Shown here piece after piece: positions 8,052 through 20,453 of a stretch of DNA of 29,380 bases (position 1 is its first letter; every line of letters starts with the position of its first letter). The notes under the pieces were generated by a model that did not search any database, had not been told where the DNA came from, and saw nothing but the letters and a program-made list of their open reading frames with translations. Source of the DNA: Comamonadaceae bacterium (lineage in GTDB: Bacteria > Pseudomonadota > Gammaproteobacteria > Burkholderiales > Burkholderiaceae_C); the NCBI GenBank assembly GCA_947478935.1, contig CANJXV010000004.1, forward strand, positions 1 through 29,380, in the 5' to 3' direction. A program made the translations under genes and the position numbers.

Positions 8052-8169
8052 GGTGCGAGGAAGAAGTCATGCATCATAAGGGCTAGCCCCGCGTCAAACC
8101 TGCGCCAAGGCCGCCTTCGTACCGCCCTGATTCTGACTTTTCCTAAGATTTACGCAAGCGAGCCTGCAC

Positions 8170-9636
8170 CTAGCGAGGCAATTCGCTACTGCCCATCAGA
8201 AATTCATCGACGGCGCGAGCCGCCTGGCGTCCTTCGCGAATCGCCCAAACCACCAAGGACTGTCCGCGCCGCATATCACCTGCGGCGAACACCTTGGGCA
8301 CATTGGTGACGTAGGCGCTAGCGCCTTCGGTATGCGCTTTGGCGTTGGAACGTGCATCTTTCGCTACGCCGAAGGCGTCCAGCACGCTGGCCACCGGGTG
8401 TACAAAACCCATAGCGAGCAGCACCATATCGGCCTGGTAGGTTTTTTCGGTACCAGTCACTTCCACCAATTTGCCGCCCTTCATTTCCACTTGCACTGTG
8501 GTCAGGCTTTTGACTTTCCCTTTTTCACCCGCAAAGGACTTGGTGGACACCGCAAATTCGCGTACACAACCCTCTTCGTGGCTGGAGCTGGTGCGCAATT
8601 TCAGCGGCCAATATGGCCAAGTAAGAGGCCGGTCTTCGACTTCGGGTGGCTGGGGCATAACTTCAAACTGGGTGACGCTGGCAGCGCCATGGCGGTTGCT
8701 GGTGCCTACGCAGTCCGAGCCGGTATCGCCCCCGCCGATCACGATGACGTGCTTGCCGTCAGCGCGCAATTGGCCGGGAAATTTATCGCCCGCATTGACT
8801 TTGTTTTGCTGGGGCAAAAACTCCATGGCGAAATGGATACCGTCCAATTCGCGGCCCGGCAGCGGCAAGTCGCGCGACTGCTCCGAACCACCAGCCAGCA
8901 ATACGGCGTCAAAATCTTTTTGCAATTGGGCGGCGGACACGGTTTCCTTGGCCCAGTTGGTGACTTTGGAATCCTTGGGCCACTCACCCACCAGCACGCC
9001 GGTACGTACCGTCACGCCTTCGGCCTGCAACTGCGCCATCCGCCGATCGATATGGCCTTTGTCCATTTTGAAATCAGGGATGCCGTAGCGCAGCAAGCCG
9101 CCGACGCGGTCATTTTTCTCAAACACCGTCACCGCATGACCGACGCGCGCCAGTTGCTGCGCCGCTGCCAAACCAGCAGGTCCCGAGCCGATGATCGCAA
9201 CTTTTTTACCGGTCTGCTGCGCGGCGGGCTGGGCTTGCACCCAGCCTTCGGCCCAAGCGCGGTCGATGATGGCGTGTTCGATGGACTTGATGCCCACCGC
9301 ATCGTCGTTCACATTCAGCGTACACGCCGCTTCGCAGGGCGCAGGGCAAATACGGCCTGTGAACTCGGGGAAGTTATTCGTGCTGTGCAAGACCTCGATA
9401 GCGGCTCTCCAGTCTTCTTGGAACACCAGGTCATTGAAGTCAGGAATGATGTTGTTAACCGGGCAGCCGCTGTTACAAAAGGGCGTGCCGCAGTCCATGC
9501 AGCGCGCGCTTTGGGTCTTGGCCTGTTGGTCATCCAAGCCGATGACAAACTCTTTGTAATTTTTAACGCGCTCGGGTACCGGGGCATAGCCCTCTTCGAC
9601 GCGCGAAAACTCCATGAATCCGGTAATTTTTCCCAT
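8170..9636 (-). CDS. gltD: Glutamate synthase, small (beta) subunit
   Basis: GltD is the NADPH-oxidising flavoprotein subunit of glutamate synthase and passes electrons to GltB. The 488-residue length is normal. Near the N-terminus are the Fe-S cysteines C46, C49, C54, C58 (CMDCGTPFCNSGCPV) and C97, C101, C105 (CPAPCEAAC). The FAD-binding GxGxxG is at 150-155 (IIGSGPAG), and the NADPH-binding GGGDTG motif is near the middle (VIVIGGGDTGSDCVGT). A second FAD-contact region, FAAGDMRRGQSLVVWAI, is near the end. It follows gltB by 32 bases. Confidence 0.97.
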   Translation of the reverse strand: MGKITGFMEFSRVEEGYAPVPERVKNYKEFVIGLDDQQAKTQSARCMDCGTPFCNSGCPVNNIIPDFNDLVFQEDWRAAIEVLHSTNNFPEFTGRICPAPCEAACTLNVNDDAVGIKSIEHAIIDRAWAEGWVQAQPAAQQTGKKVAIIGSGPAGLAAAQQLARVGHAVTVFEKNDRVGGLLRYGIPDFKMDKGHIDRRMAQLQAEGVTVRTGVLVGEWPKDSKVTNWAKETVSAAQLQKDFDAVLLAGGSEQSRDLPLPGRELDGIHFAMEFLPQQNKVNAGDKFPGQLRADGKHVIVIGGGDTGSDCVGTSNRHGAASVTQFEVMPQPPEVEDRPLTWPYWPLKLRTSSSHEEGCVREFAVSTKSFAGEKGKVKSLTTVQVEMKGGKLVEVTGTEKTYQADMVLLAMGFVHPVASVLDAFGVAKDARSNAKAHTEGASAYVTNVPKVFAAGDMRRGQSLVVWAIREGRQAARAVDEFLMGSSELPR

Positions 9637-9668
9637 GATGCTGGTCCTTTGTTGTCCGTAATGCGCGC

Positions 9669-14390
<4,722 letters not shown>

Positions 14391-14396
14391 AACCCG

Positions 14397-14401
14397 CTCC
14401 T
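14397..14401 (-). promoter_or_regulatory. Ribosome-binding site of gltB
   Basis: AGGAG on the minus strand, six bases before the gltB ATG at 14390. It fixes this start and places the glutaminase cysteine at residue 25. Confidence 0.6.
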
Positions 14402-14456
14402 AGAAAAATTACAAAGGACAACAAGCATACTGGAATGCAACATAGTTTTTTGAAAA

Positions 14457-14481
14457 TTAATTGGGGTCAGAACCTAATTAA
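14457..14481. repeat. Hairpin with first TTAATTGGGG(T)CAG copy
   Basis: TTAATT at 14457-14462 pairs with AATTAA at 14476-14481; with one G-T wobble and two G-C pairs inside, this makes a nine-pair stem and a loop of about seven bases (GTCAGAA). It also contains the motif TTAATTGGGGTCAG (14457-14470), which recurs with one mismatch 48 bases further on. It resembles the end sequences found beside RAYT genes in other proteobacteria. Confidence 0.6.
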
Positions 14482-14504
14482 TTTCCCATAAAACAGAATT
14501 TACG

Positions 14505-14523
14505 TTAATTGGGGACAGGTTAA
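14505..14523. repeat. Left inverted repeat of the RAYT element
   Basis: TTAATTGGGGACAGGTTAA. The inner part GGGACAGGTTA (14512-14522) is found inverted at 15463-15473 beyond the other end of the transposase gene. Confidence 0.65.
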
Positions 14524-14572
14524 ATTTGAATGAAAAGTCGACCGCAATGGCTATAACTCGGCTGTTTTAAGT

Positions 14573-14702
14573 GATTTCTGACTGAGCCATCAGCGTTTTG
14601 GTCTCAGGGTAAAAAATGAGCAAGGCTGACTTTATGCGGCGCAAGGGTATGGGGTCTCAGAAATCAGCGTTGAGCATTCAGGATTTAGCGTTTGGCTCTC
14701 AT
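14573..14702. repeat. Cluster of short REP-like repeats
   Basis: Three short matches occur here. GATTTCTGA (14573-14581) is inverted as TCAGAAATC (14657-14665). ATCAGCGTT occurs directly at 14589-14597 and 14663-14671. AGCGTTTTGGTCTCA (14592-14606) is nearly repeated as AGCGTTTGGCTCTCA (14687-14701). They sit just beyond the 3' end of the RAYT gene and may be substrate repeats for it, or relics of insertion. Confidence 0.4.
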
Positions 14703-14727
14703 CGCCTACCAGCCGGCAATTGGGCGC

Positions 14728-15429
14728 TCAGCCGATGGCAGACGGTGCCGTCGTCGGCCTGCCAGCCTTGGACTTGCTGATCCGGCGTTCGGTGCGTTTT
14801 TGCAAATCTGCAACAAAATCTACCTCGCCCAAGGCCCAGCCCCGCAGCGTGGCCTCGGTCAGGGCTTGTTGGGCAAGACCATCAACCCCAGCCTGCACCC
14901 AGGCCTGATAGGCTGCCTCGCGGGCAAACGGCGTATTGCCCATTTCCCAGTACAGCGGGTGCGGGCTGACAAGGGGATCGGCGCGCTGGCCGGTGTAGTG
15001 CGCATAAGAAGACCAAGGGTAGTCTTGTGGCCCGGCCACCATGCCCGCGCGCACCGGGTTGAGGTCGATATAGGCCATGCATTGCAGCAAGTAGCGCTCT
15101 GTTTGCAAGACCGTGGAGCGGTAGCGCCCTTCCCACAAGGTGCCGGTGCGCTGCTGCTTGCGGTTGAAGTACTGCACATAACTGCGGCCCACGGCCTGCA
15201 TCATGCGCGGCAAGCCTTGGGCATCCTGCGGAGTGAGCAATACATGGAAATGGTTGCTCATCAGCACATAGGCGTGTACCGCAACCTGGCATTCGCGGGC
15301 ATGGGTGCGCAGCAACTCCAACAAATGACGGTAATCGGCGGCGCTGGAAAAAATCGCCTGGCGGTTGTTACCGCGCTGGATGATGTGGTGCGGGTAGCCG
15401 GGAAGGCTGAGGCGGGGAAGGCGGGCCAT
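14728..15429 (-). CDS. REP-associated tyrosine transposase (Y1_Tnp family)
   Basis: The 233-residue protein is a single-strand DNA transposase-like nuclease of the HUH superfamily. It begins MARLPRLSLPGYPHHIIQRG, a start typical of this group, and has RGNNRQ at 19-24, the metal-binding HUH motif H60-F-H62 in SNHFHVLLTP, a candidate catalytic tyrosine at Y84 or Y87 (SYVQYFNRK), then WEGRYRS (99-105) and YIDLNPVRAGMV (120-131). All motifs are intact, so the protein may be active. The C-terminal part beyond about 150 is less conserved and ends in a basic tail (KRTERRISKSKAGRP) that could contact DNA. RAYTs are usually single-copy domesticated genes that maintain REP sequences; whether that applies here depends on the rest of the genome. 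Confidence 0.92.
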   Translation of the reverse strand: MARLPRLSLPGYPHHIIQRGNNRQAIFSSAADYRHLLELLRTHARECQVAVHAYVLMSNHFHVLLTPQDAQGLPRMMQAVGRSYVQYFNRKQQRTGTLWEGRYRSTVLQTERYLLQCMAYIDLNPVRAGMVAGPQDYPWSSYAHYTGQRADPLVSPHPLYWEMGNTPFAREAAYQAWVQAGVDGLAQQALTEATLRGWALGEVDFVADLQKRTERRISKSKAGRPTTAPSAIG

Positions 15430-15462
15430 GGGCGATGCAATGGGTTTGCCGCATCTTATCCC

Positions 15463-15482
15463 TAACCTGTCCCTTATTTAAA
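15463..15482. repeat. Right inverted repeat of the RAYT element
   Basis: TAACCTGTCCCTTATTTAAA, whose first 11 bases are the reverse complement of 14512-14522. The outer A/T-rich part aligns with the left copy after a one-base shift. Confidence 0.6.
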
Positions 15483-15503
15483 GCGCCGGGCCTAGGCCAA
15501 TTT

Positions 15504-15971
15504 TCAGCGTGGAGCCCGGGTCACGCGCACTTTATTGCCGGAAGTCACGATGGTGACGGAGTCACCGGCCAATAGGGTTTCATTTCCCTTGGCTTGCACA
15601 ATAGCGCGGCGCTCGCCGCCGCGTAATTGAACGATGATTTCAAAAGCCTCTTCTTTGGTCGCCATGCGCTCGATAGCGTTGCCGGCCAGTGCGCCGGCCA
15701 CACCAGCCAATACACCCAAGCCAATTTTTTCGCGCTGGATGCTGCTACCACCACTGCCCACGGCAGCGCCAACCACACCGCCCGCCGCCGCGCCCATACC
15801 ACTTTGGCTGCCATCGACGGTGACCTGCCGGACACTGATGACCACGCCGTCTTGCACCTGGGCCGCCACTTGGGCGTCCTGACGGCTAATGACATCCGGG
15901 CTGCTGGTCGCACAGGCACTGAGTACCGTCACCGCGGCTACAACAACAAGACTTTGAACCGTGTTTTTCAT
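15504..15971 (-). CDS. Glycine-zipper outer-membrane lipoprotein (SlyB/Pcp-like)
   Basis: Starting at ATG 15971, which has AAGGGA five bases upstream, the protein is 155 residues. It has a lipoprotein signal with lipobox L17-S-A-C20 followed by ATSS, so it is lipid-anchored. A glycine-zipper segment follows (MGAAAGGVVGAAVGSGGSS, then IGLGVLAGVAGALAGNAIERMA), able to form two packed membrane helices, and a C-terminal beta-rich part (EAFEIIVQLRGGERRAIVQ, then GDSVTIVTSGNKVRVTR). This is the architecture of SlyB-type lipoproteins, which form envelope nanodomains with outer-membrane proteins in enterics. The open frame extends to 16034, but that extension lacks the signal. The gene stands alone between the RAYT element and the methyltransferase gene. 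Confidence 0.85.
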   Translation of the reverse strand: MKNTVQSLVVVAAVTVLSACATSSPDVISRQDAQVAAQVQDGVVISVRQVTVDGSQSGMGAAAGGVVGAAVGSGGSSIQREKIGLGVLAGVAGALAGNAIERMATKEEAFEIIVQLRGGERRAIVQAKGNETLLAGDSVTIVTSGNKVRVTRAPR

Positions 15972-15976
15972 ATAAA

Positions 15977-15982
15977 TCCCTT
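15977..15982 (-). promoter_or_regulatory. Ribosome-binding site of the SlyB-like gene
   Basis: AAGGGA on the minus strand, five bases before ATG 15971. It supports the start that gives a lipoprotein signal peptide. Confidence 0.55.
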
Positions 15983-16065
15983 TAGTGATGCTGAAAATTG
16001 AGGCACAAGCCGCGCAACTTATGTACCCGACCATGGGGCTGTTGCGACGGCGTGCTGTGTTAACG

Positions 16066-16083
16066 CGCCAAGCTGCGCTGGCG
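16066..16083. terminator. Weak hairpin after the methyltransferase gene
   Basis: CGCCA (16066-16070) and TGGCG (16079-16083) form a five-pair stem with an eight-base loop, five bases beyond the stop codon at 16089. There is no T tract after it, so it is at best a weak terminator. Confidence 0.2.
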
Positions 16084-16088
16084 TTGTC

Positions 16089-17045
16089 CTAAGAATTGTC
16101 CGCCCGCCATGTAAACCGCGCGTCAATCAAGGCTTTGAGGCCAAATTGCTCACCAATTTCCTGCATATGCTGCGCGGCAGCGCGCTTTTTTTGACCGGTA
16201 TAGCGAGCCAAAATCAGTTCATTTTTCATGCTGTGTTCCCAGCCCACCAGTTCGGTGACCGTTACTTGGTAGCCATTCGCCTCCAAATATAGGCAGCGCA
16301 GCACATTGGTAATCTGGCTGCCCAGCTCGCGCGTGTGCAAAGGGTGGCGCCACAACTGGGCCAATGGCGTGCGCGACAACATCAGCGCTTTGTTAATACC
16401 CAAATGGCGCGCCGCTTCCGCCTGGCAGCAAGGCACCAGCGCAAAAGCGCGCGCCTGCTTGGCCAGGCCAAAGGCGATGGCGTCGTCGGTCGCGCTATCG
16501 CAAGCATGTAAGGCAGTGACCAAGTCGATGCGCGGCGGTAACAAGGCCGAATGCGCCGATTCAGCTACTGTGAGGTCGAGAAACTGCATACGCGCGAAAC
16601 CCAGTTGGGCCGCAAGCGCGCGTGACTTGTCTACCAAGTCGGTGCGGCTTTCGATGCCATAGACATGGCCCTTGTCCAGCTGCTTGAAAAACAAGTCGTA
16701 CAGAATGAAGCCCAAATAGGACTTGCCTGCACCGTGGTCGGCCACTGTTAAACCCAGCGCTGCTTGTGCAGCATCTGGGGGCCCTGCCGGCGTCAATTCG
16801 CGGAGCAAGGTTTCGATGAATTGGTAGAGGTGATAAACCTGCTTGAGCTTGCGCCGCGAGTCCTGGTTGAGTTGGGCTTCGCGGGTGAGTATGTGCAGAT
16901 GCTGGAGCAAAGCGATGGACTGGCCGGGCCGCAGCAGTTGGGCAAGCTCTTGATCGCGCGCGGCCTGGCGCGCACCTTCCGAGGCGACCCGCGCGGCGGT
17001 GCCCGCACGGACCGCTTGGCCGGCAATAGCACCCTGCCGCTTCAT
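16089..17045 (-). CDS. SAM-dependent methyltransferase, METTL25-like (Methyltransf_32 type)
   Basis: This 318-residue protein is cytosolic, with no signal or membrane helix. After a helical N-terminal part (about 1-95, Ala/Arg-rich), a Rossmann methyltransferase core begins: VADHGAGKSYLGF at 101-113 is the SAM-binding loop, YGIESRTDLVDKSRALA at 129-145 has the acidic end of strand 2, and DLVTALHACDSATDDAI (174-190) is the LHAC motif of the family, followed by PCCQ at 205-208. This matches the Methyltransf_32 family, which includes eukaryotic METTL25/RRNAD1-type proteins. The substrate is not known. Its ATG overlaps the TGA of the DUF1415 gene (ATGA, 17042-17045), so the two are coupled. Confidence 0.8.
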   Translation of the reverse strand: MKRQGAIAGQAVRAGTAARVASEGARQAARDQELAQLLRPGQSIALLQHLHILTREAQLNQDSRRKLKQVYHLYQFIETLLRELTPAGPPDAAQAALGLTVADHGAGKSYLGFILYDLFFKQLDKGHVYGIESRTDLVDKSRALAAQLGFARMQFLDLTVAESAHSALLPPRIDLVTALHACDSATDDAIAFGLAKQARAFALVPCCQAEAARHLGINKALMLSRTPLAQLWRHPLHTRELGSQITNVLRCLYLEANGYQVTVTELVGWEHSMKNELILARYTGQKKRAAAQHMQEIGEQFGLKALIDARFTWRADNS

Positions 17046-17626
17046 GGCGCGTCCTGTTCAGTTGGTGGCGGCGCGGCCACGTCCAACACATGCCAGCCGA
17101 CAGTGCCCAGCTCGCGCAAGCGCGCGATATTGCGCTCGTAAATCAGCCCCGCATCCGGGTAAGCCGCCACTGCTCGGTCCATGCTGTCTTCGCGCAGCAG
17201 ATGCAGGATGGGATAAGGCGCGCGATTCGTGTAATGCGCCATGTCGCCCGCCGGCGCATCGGCAAATTCAAACTGCGGATGAAAACTGGCAATTTGCAAA
17301 ACCCCATCCAGACGCAGCGCGCGCAGCAATCTTTCTGCGCGTTGTACCAAGCCGTGGAAGTCCCAAAAATCAGGGAACGCATCGGGCACGATCAGTAAAG
17401 TAGTGTCGCGCTTCTCTGGTGAGTGGGCTAACAATTCATGCATTGCGTCGGCCAAGTCATCGAGCACATCTGCAGTGTCTTGCGACCAGCTCAGGGCATA
17501 GTGGATTTGGCCTTTGACATGCACCGCCTTGGCAAACGGACACAAGTTCAGGCCGATCACTGCTCGCTCCAACCAGCGTTCAGTGGTCTGCAACACTTCG
17601 CTTGTAAGCCCGGTTTGCGGCGTCAT
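17042..17626 (-). CDS. DUF1415 family protein
   Basis: The 194-residue protein has the recognisable conserved blocks of DUF1415: WLERAVIGLNLCPFAKAV (18-35, with C29), LLIVPDAFPDFWDFH (77-91), LQIASFHPQFEFAD (110-123) and HYTNRAPYPILHLLRE (131-146). No function is established for this family as far as I know. The conserved Cys, the HPQ motif and the YTNR-PYP block suggest an enzyme or metal site, but that is a guess. There is no signal peptide or membrane segment. It overlaps dgt by four bases (17623-17626) and the methyltransferase gene by four bases, so all three should be translated together. Confidence 0.88.
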   Translation of the reverse strand: MTPQTGLTSEVLQTTERWLERAVIGLNLCPFAKAVHVKGQIHYALSWSQDTADVLDDLADAMHELLAHSPEKRDTTLLIVPDAFPDFWDFHGLVQRAERLLRALRLDGVLQIASFHPQFEFADAPAGDMAHYTNRAPYPILHLLREDSMDRAVAAYPDAGLIYERNIARLRELGTVGWHVLDVAAPPPTEQDAP

Positions 17627-18783
17627 GCGAAGAACACGCGGCCCGTCAGGCGCTGGTGCTCACGTGATGCAAAACGGTCGGTCATGCCGGCAATATAGTC
17701 GGCTACGCGCCGGTAGCTCTGTGTTTGCGGCGCCACTGGATCCGCGCCCGCTTGCATGGCCGCCGGGTCGTTCACATAGGCGGCGAACAAATCGCTGACC
17801 ACCTGGCGGGCCTTATCCATCGTCTCCAGCACACGCGGATGGCGGTACAGTGAGTCAAACAAAAAGGCTTTGAGCTGCGCCGTTTCCTGCTGCATGGTCG
17901 GACTAAATTGCACCAGGGGCGGACAGTTGCGCACGGCCTGCACATCCGTCGGTGCGGCCTGCGCGATAGCGGCCTGCGTGCTGTCCATCAGGTCGTAAAT
18001 CTGGCTGCTGAGCATCAGGCGCACTGTCTCGTACAACCAGCGCCGGGGCTTATCGACCAAGTCGGCGTTTGTACGCGCAGCCTGCTCGCTAAAGCGCCCG
18101 AACAGAGGCACTTGCTGCACCTGCGCCAGCTCTATAAGGCCCGAGCGCACGCCATCGTCAATGTCATGCGCGTTGTAGGCGATCTCGTCGGCCAGGTTGC
18201 ACAGCTGCGCCTCCAGGCCGGGCTGGGCGCGGCGCAAGAAGCGGGCGCCCACGCCACCCTGCCCGTCAGCGAATACCGGCTCTTGCGCTTCTATCAACTC
18301 CGCGTTGTAGCGGGAACAATGTTTCAGGATGCCCTCACGAGTTTCAAAGCACAGGTTGAGTCCGTCAAAAGCGGGGTAGCGTTCCTCCAGGTGGTCCACC
18401 ACGCGCAGGCTTTGCAAATTGTGTTCAAAGCCACCGTGCTCAGCCATGCAAGCATCGAGTGCGTCCTGCCCAGCGTGGCCGAAAGGCGTGTGGCCCAGGT
18501 CGTGCGCCAGGGCAATCGCCTCGACCAGGTCTTCATCCAGGCCGAGGGTGCGCGCCATAGAGCGGCCCAGCTGTGCCACCTCTAAGGAATGGGTCAAACG
18601 GGTGCGGAACAGATCGCCCTCATGGTTCAGAAATACCTGGGTTTTATAAACCAGGCGGCGAAAGGCGGTGGAGTGAACGATGCGGTCGCGGTCGCGTTGA
18701 AATTCGGTGCGCGTGGGCGCGGGGCTTTGCGGGTGGCGCCGGCCGCGGCTCTGCGCCGGGTCACTGGCATAGGACGCGCGCAT
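17623..18783 (-). CDS. dgt: dGTPase-like dNTP triphosphohydrolase
   Basis: This 386-residue HD-domain protein belongs to the deoxyguanosinetriphosphate triphosphohydrolase family, which hydrolyses dNTPs to nucleosides and triphosphate. Evidence is the N-terminal DRDRIVHSTAFRRLVYKTQV (31-50), the first metal histidine in TRLTHSLEVA (H65), the HD pair H94-D95 in ALAHDLGHTPFGHAGQ, and the later NLADEIAYNAHDIDDG metal/nucleotide segment. The shorter length compared with E. coli Dgt places it in the broader dGTPase-like group, so the nucleotide preference may be wider than dGTP. It overlaps the aroB stop codon by one base (TGATG). Confidence 0.93.
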   Translation of the reverse strand: MRASYASDPAQSRGRRHPQSPAPTRTEFQRDRDRIVHSTAFRRLVYKTQVFLNHEGDLFRTRLTHSLEVAQLGRSMARTLGLDEDLVEAIALAHDLGHTPFGHAGQDALDACMAEHGGFEHNLQSLRVVDHLEERYPAFDGLNLCFETREGILKHCSRYNAELIEAQEPVFADGQGGVGARFLRRAQPGLEAQLCNLADEIAYNAHDIDDGVRSGLIELAQVQQVPLFGRFSEQAARTNADLVDKPRRWLYETVRLMLSSQIYDLMDSTQAAIAQAAPTDVQAVRNCPPLVQFSPTMQQETAQLKAFLFDSLYRHPRVLETMDKARQVVSDLFAAYVNDPAAMQAGADPVAPQTQSYRRVADYIAGMTDRFASREHQRLTGRVFFA

Positions 18784-19892
18784 CAGGCTGCGCAGCAGCG
18801 GTCAATCACCGCGCGCACCAGAGCATCCTCGGCGCCGCGCATGCAGGCGCGGCCCGGCCCGTCAATCAGCACAAAACGGATGGCACCAGCCTCGGCCTTT
18901 TTGTCCACCCGCATCAGCGCTAAGTAGCGGCCGGCATTGTCGGTGGCGTCCAGCATCGGGCCGCGCACCGGCAAGCCGGCTGCGGCAATGAGGCGCGTCA
19001 GGCGCTGCACAAACGCCTCGTCCACCAGGCCCAGCGCATGCGAAAGATGGGCCGCCATCACCATGCCACAACCCACAGCTTCGCCATGCAGCCAATCGCC
19101 ATAGCCCAAGCCGGCCTCAATGGCGTGGCCAAAGGTATGGCCGAAATTGAGAATGGCGCGCAAGCCGCCTTCGCGCTCATCTTGTGACACTACGTGCGCC
19201 TTGATCTCGCAACTGCGCCGTACCGCGTGGGCCAGGGTCTGGACATCACGCGCCACCAGGGCGTCAACATGTACTTCAATCCAGTCAAAAAAGGTCATAT
19301 CAGCAATCGGTCCGTACTTGATGACCTCGGCCAAGCCGGCGCTGACCTCGCGGGCTGGGAGGGTTTTAAGGGTATCCAAATCGCAAAGCACGCGCTGCGG
19401 CTGGTAAAACGCGCCCACCATGTTTTTGCCCAGCGGGTGGTTGATACCGGTCTTGCCACCCACCGAAGAATCCACCTGCGCGAGCAGCGTGGTGGGCACC
19501 TGTACAAAGGGCACGCCGCGCATATAACTGGCGGCGGCAAAACCAGTCATATCGCCGACCACGCCGCCACCGAGGGCGAACAAAATGGTTTTGCGGTCGC
19601 AATTGTTTTGCAGCAGCGCGTCAAAAATAAGGTTCAGGGTTTGCCAGTCTTTATGCGCCTCGCCGTCAGGCAAGACCACCAAATGCACGCTGGCGTAATG
19701 TGGCTGCAAAGCGGTTTGCAGAGCCTGGGCATACAGCGGGGCTACCGTGCTGTTGCTTACGATCAGTGCTGCTGAGGCTTTCGGAAGATCAGCAAAACTG
19801 GCGGCACCCGAGAGCAAACCGCTGCCGATTTGGATGGTGTAACTGCGCTCGCCCAGCGCGATGGTGAGGGAGTGCAAAAGCGGGGACGTCAT
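18783..19892 (-). CDS. aroB: 3-dehydroquinate synthase
   Basis: AroB converts DAHP to 3-dehydroquinate, the second step of the shikimate pathway, using NAD and a divalent metal. The 369-residue protein has the NAD-binding GGGVVGDMTGF at 108-118, PTTLLAQVDSSVGGKTGIN (133-151), and metal ligands E189 (SAGLAEVIKYG), H252 (NFGHTFGHAIE) and H269 (WLHGEAVGCGM). It starts six bases after aroK and overlaps dgt. The aroK-aroB pair is conserved next to pil genes in many proteobacteria. Confidence 0.97.
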   Translation of the reverse strand: MTSPLLHSLTIALGERSYTIQIGSGLLSGAASFADLPKASAALIVSNSTVAPLYAQALQTALQPHYASVHLVVLPDGEAHKDWQTLNLIFDALLQNNCDRKTILFALGGGVVGDMTGFAAASYMRGVPFVQVPTTLLAQVDSSVGGKTGINHPLGKNMVGAFYQPQRVLCDLDTLKTLPAREVSAGLAEVIKYGPIADMTFFDWIEVHVDALVARDVQTLAHAVRRSCEIKAHVVSQDEREGGLRAILNFGHTFGHAIEAGLGYGDWLHGEAVGCGMVMAAHLSHALGLVDEAFVQRLTRLIAAAGLPVRGPMLDATDNAGRYLALMRVDKKAEAGAIRFVLIDGPGRACMRGAEDALVRAVIDRCCAA

Positions 19893-19898
19893 AGCCCG

Positions 19899-20420
19899 CT
19901 AGTTTAGGCGCCTGGGAGGAGTGATCTGCAGCTGGCCCAGAATCGCATTGACCAGGCTGGACACCGAGGGGCGCCCGGTTTCGACCGTGTGATGCGCGGT
20001 TTCGCGGTAAAGCGGGTCACGCTGGGCGAACAAATCGCGCAGGCGGGCCATGGGGTCGGCCACTTGCAGCAAGGGCCGCTTATGGTCGTGGCGCAAGCGG
20101 CGCATCAGGTCTTCGGGCTGCGATTGCAGATACACCACGGTACCGGCTGCGCGCAAGGCTTCGCGATTGGCCGGCCGCAACACCGCGCCGCCGCCGGTGG
20201 CCAGCACGCCCGGCGCCTGGGCGCAAAGCTGGGCAATCACGTCCTGCTCGATATCTCGAAAGCGCTCTTCCCCCTCGCGTTCAAAAAATTCCCGGATGGA
20301 GCAACCCAGCCGCAACTCTATGGCCTGGTCCGCATCCAAAAAAGGCAGCTGCAAGCGCCGGGCCAGGTGCCTGCCGACGGTAGATTTGCCAGAACCTGGG
20401 AGGCCGATGAGGATGATCAA
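19899..20420 (-). CDS. aroK: Shikimate kinase
   Basis: AroK phosphorylates shikimate at the 3-hydroxyl using ATP. The 173-residue protein shows Walker A at 6-13 (GLPGSGKS), D31 in FLDADQAIE for shikimate binding, the FEREGEERFRDIE segment (46-58) and the GGG loop at 76-78 (VLATGGGAVLR). The only start in frame that gives the expected N-terminus is a TTG at 20420; no ATG or GTG lies between it and the in-frame TGA at 20454-20456, and no good Shine-Dalgarno is seen. That TGA is the stop of the upstream Ig-like lipoprotein gene, 33 bases away, so aroK may be translated by reinitiation or from a weak site. Confidence 0.95.
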   Translation of the reverse strand: MIILIGLPGSGKSTVGRHLARRLQLPFLDADQAIELRLGCSIREFFEREGEERFRDIEQDVIAQLCAQAPGVLATGGGAVLRPANREALRAAGTVVYLQSQPEDLMRRLRHDHKRPLLQVADPMARLRDLFAQRDPLYRETAHHTVETGRPSVSSLVNAILGQLQITPPRRLN

Positions 20421-20453
20421 AAGGAATGCAGCGGTTTTGAGAGGGATGCAATA

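Larger units (their letters stand above)
14391..14727. other. Gene-free stretch between gltB and the transposase gene, repeat-rich
   Basis: This 337-base stretch holds the gltB leader (14391 to about 14456) and then the repeat-rich outer flank of the RAYT gene. I found no open frame with coding character in it. It contains two near-identical copies of a TTAATTGGGG(T/A)CAG motif, a hairpin, and further short direct and inverted repeats between 14573 and 14702, listed separately. The gltB promoter should lie here, but I cannot pick convincing -35/-10 boxes. Confidence 0.7.
14505..15482 (-). mobile_element. REP-associated tyrosine transposase (RAYT) element
   Basis: A single transposase gene is enclosed by imperfect inverted repeats: GGGACAGGTTA on the left (14512-14522) and TAACCTGTCCC on the right (15463-15473), with further A/T-rich similarity outside them. 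The arrangement fits a RAYT gene with its own end repeats. It lies between gltB and a lipoprotein gene and interrupts no recognisable gene. The exact ends are uncertain; the left end may extend to the hairpin at 14457. Confidence 0.65.

Noticed and set aside
8080..8089. Perfect palindrome GGGCTAGCCC between gltD and mlaF as a terminator
   Set aside because: It has no loop and no T tract, so it cannot be called an intrinsic terminator; it may be chance or a protein site.
14391..14460. Specific -35/-10 boxes for gltB
   Set aside because: Possible boxes (TTGCAT, TTTTCA with TATGCT or TGTAAT) have spacers of about 21 bases, too long to support a call.
15489..15498. Perfect palindrome GGCCTAGGCC beside the SlyB-like gene as a terminator
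   Set aside because: No loop and only a short T run (four A on the other strand); not convincing as a terminator.
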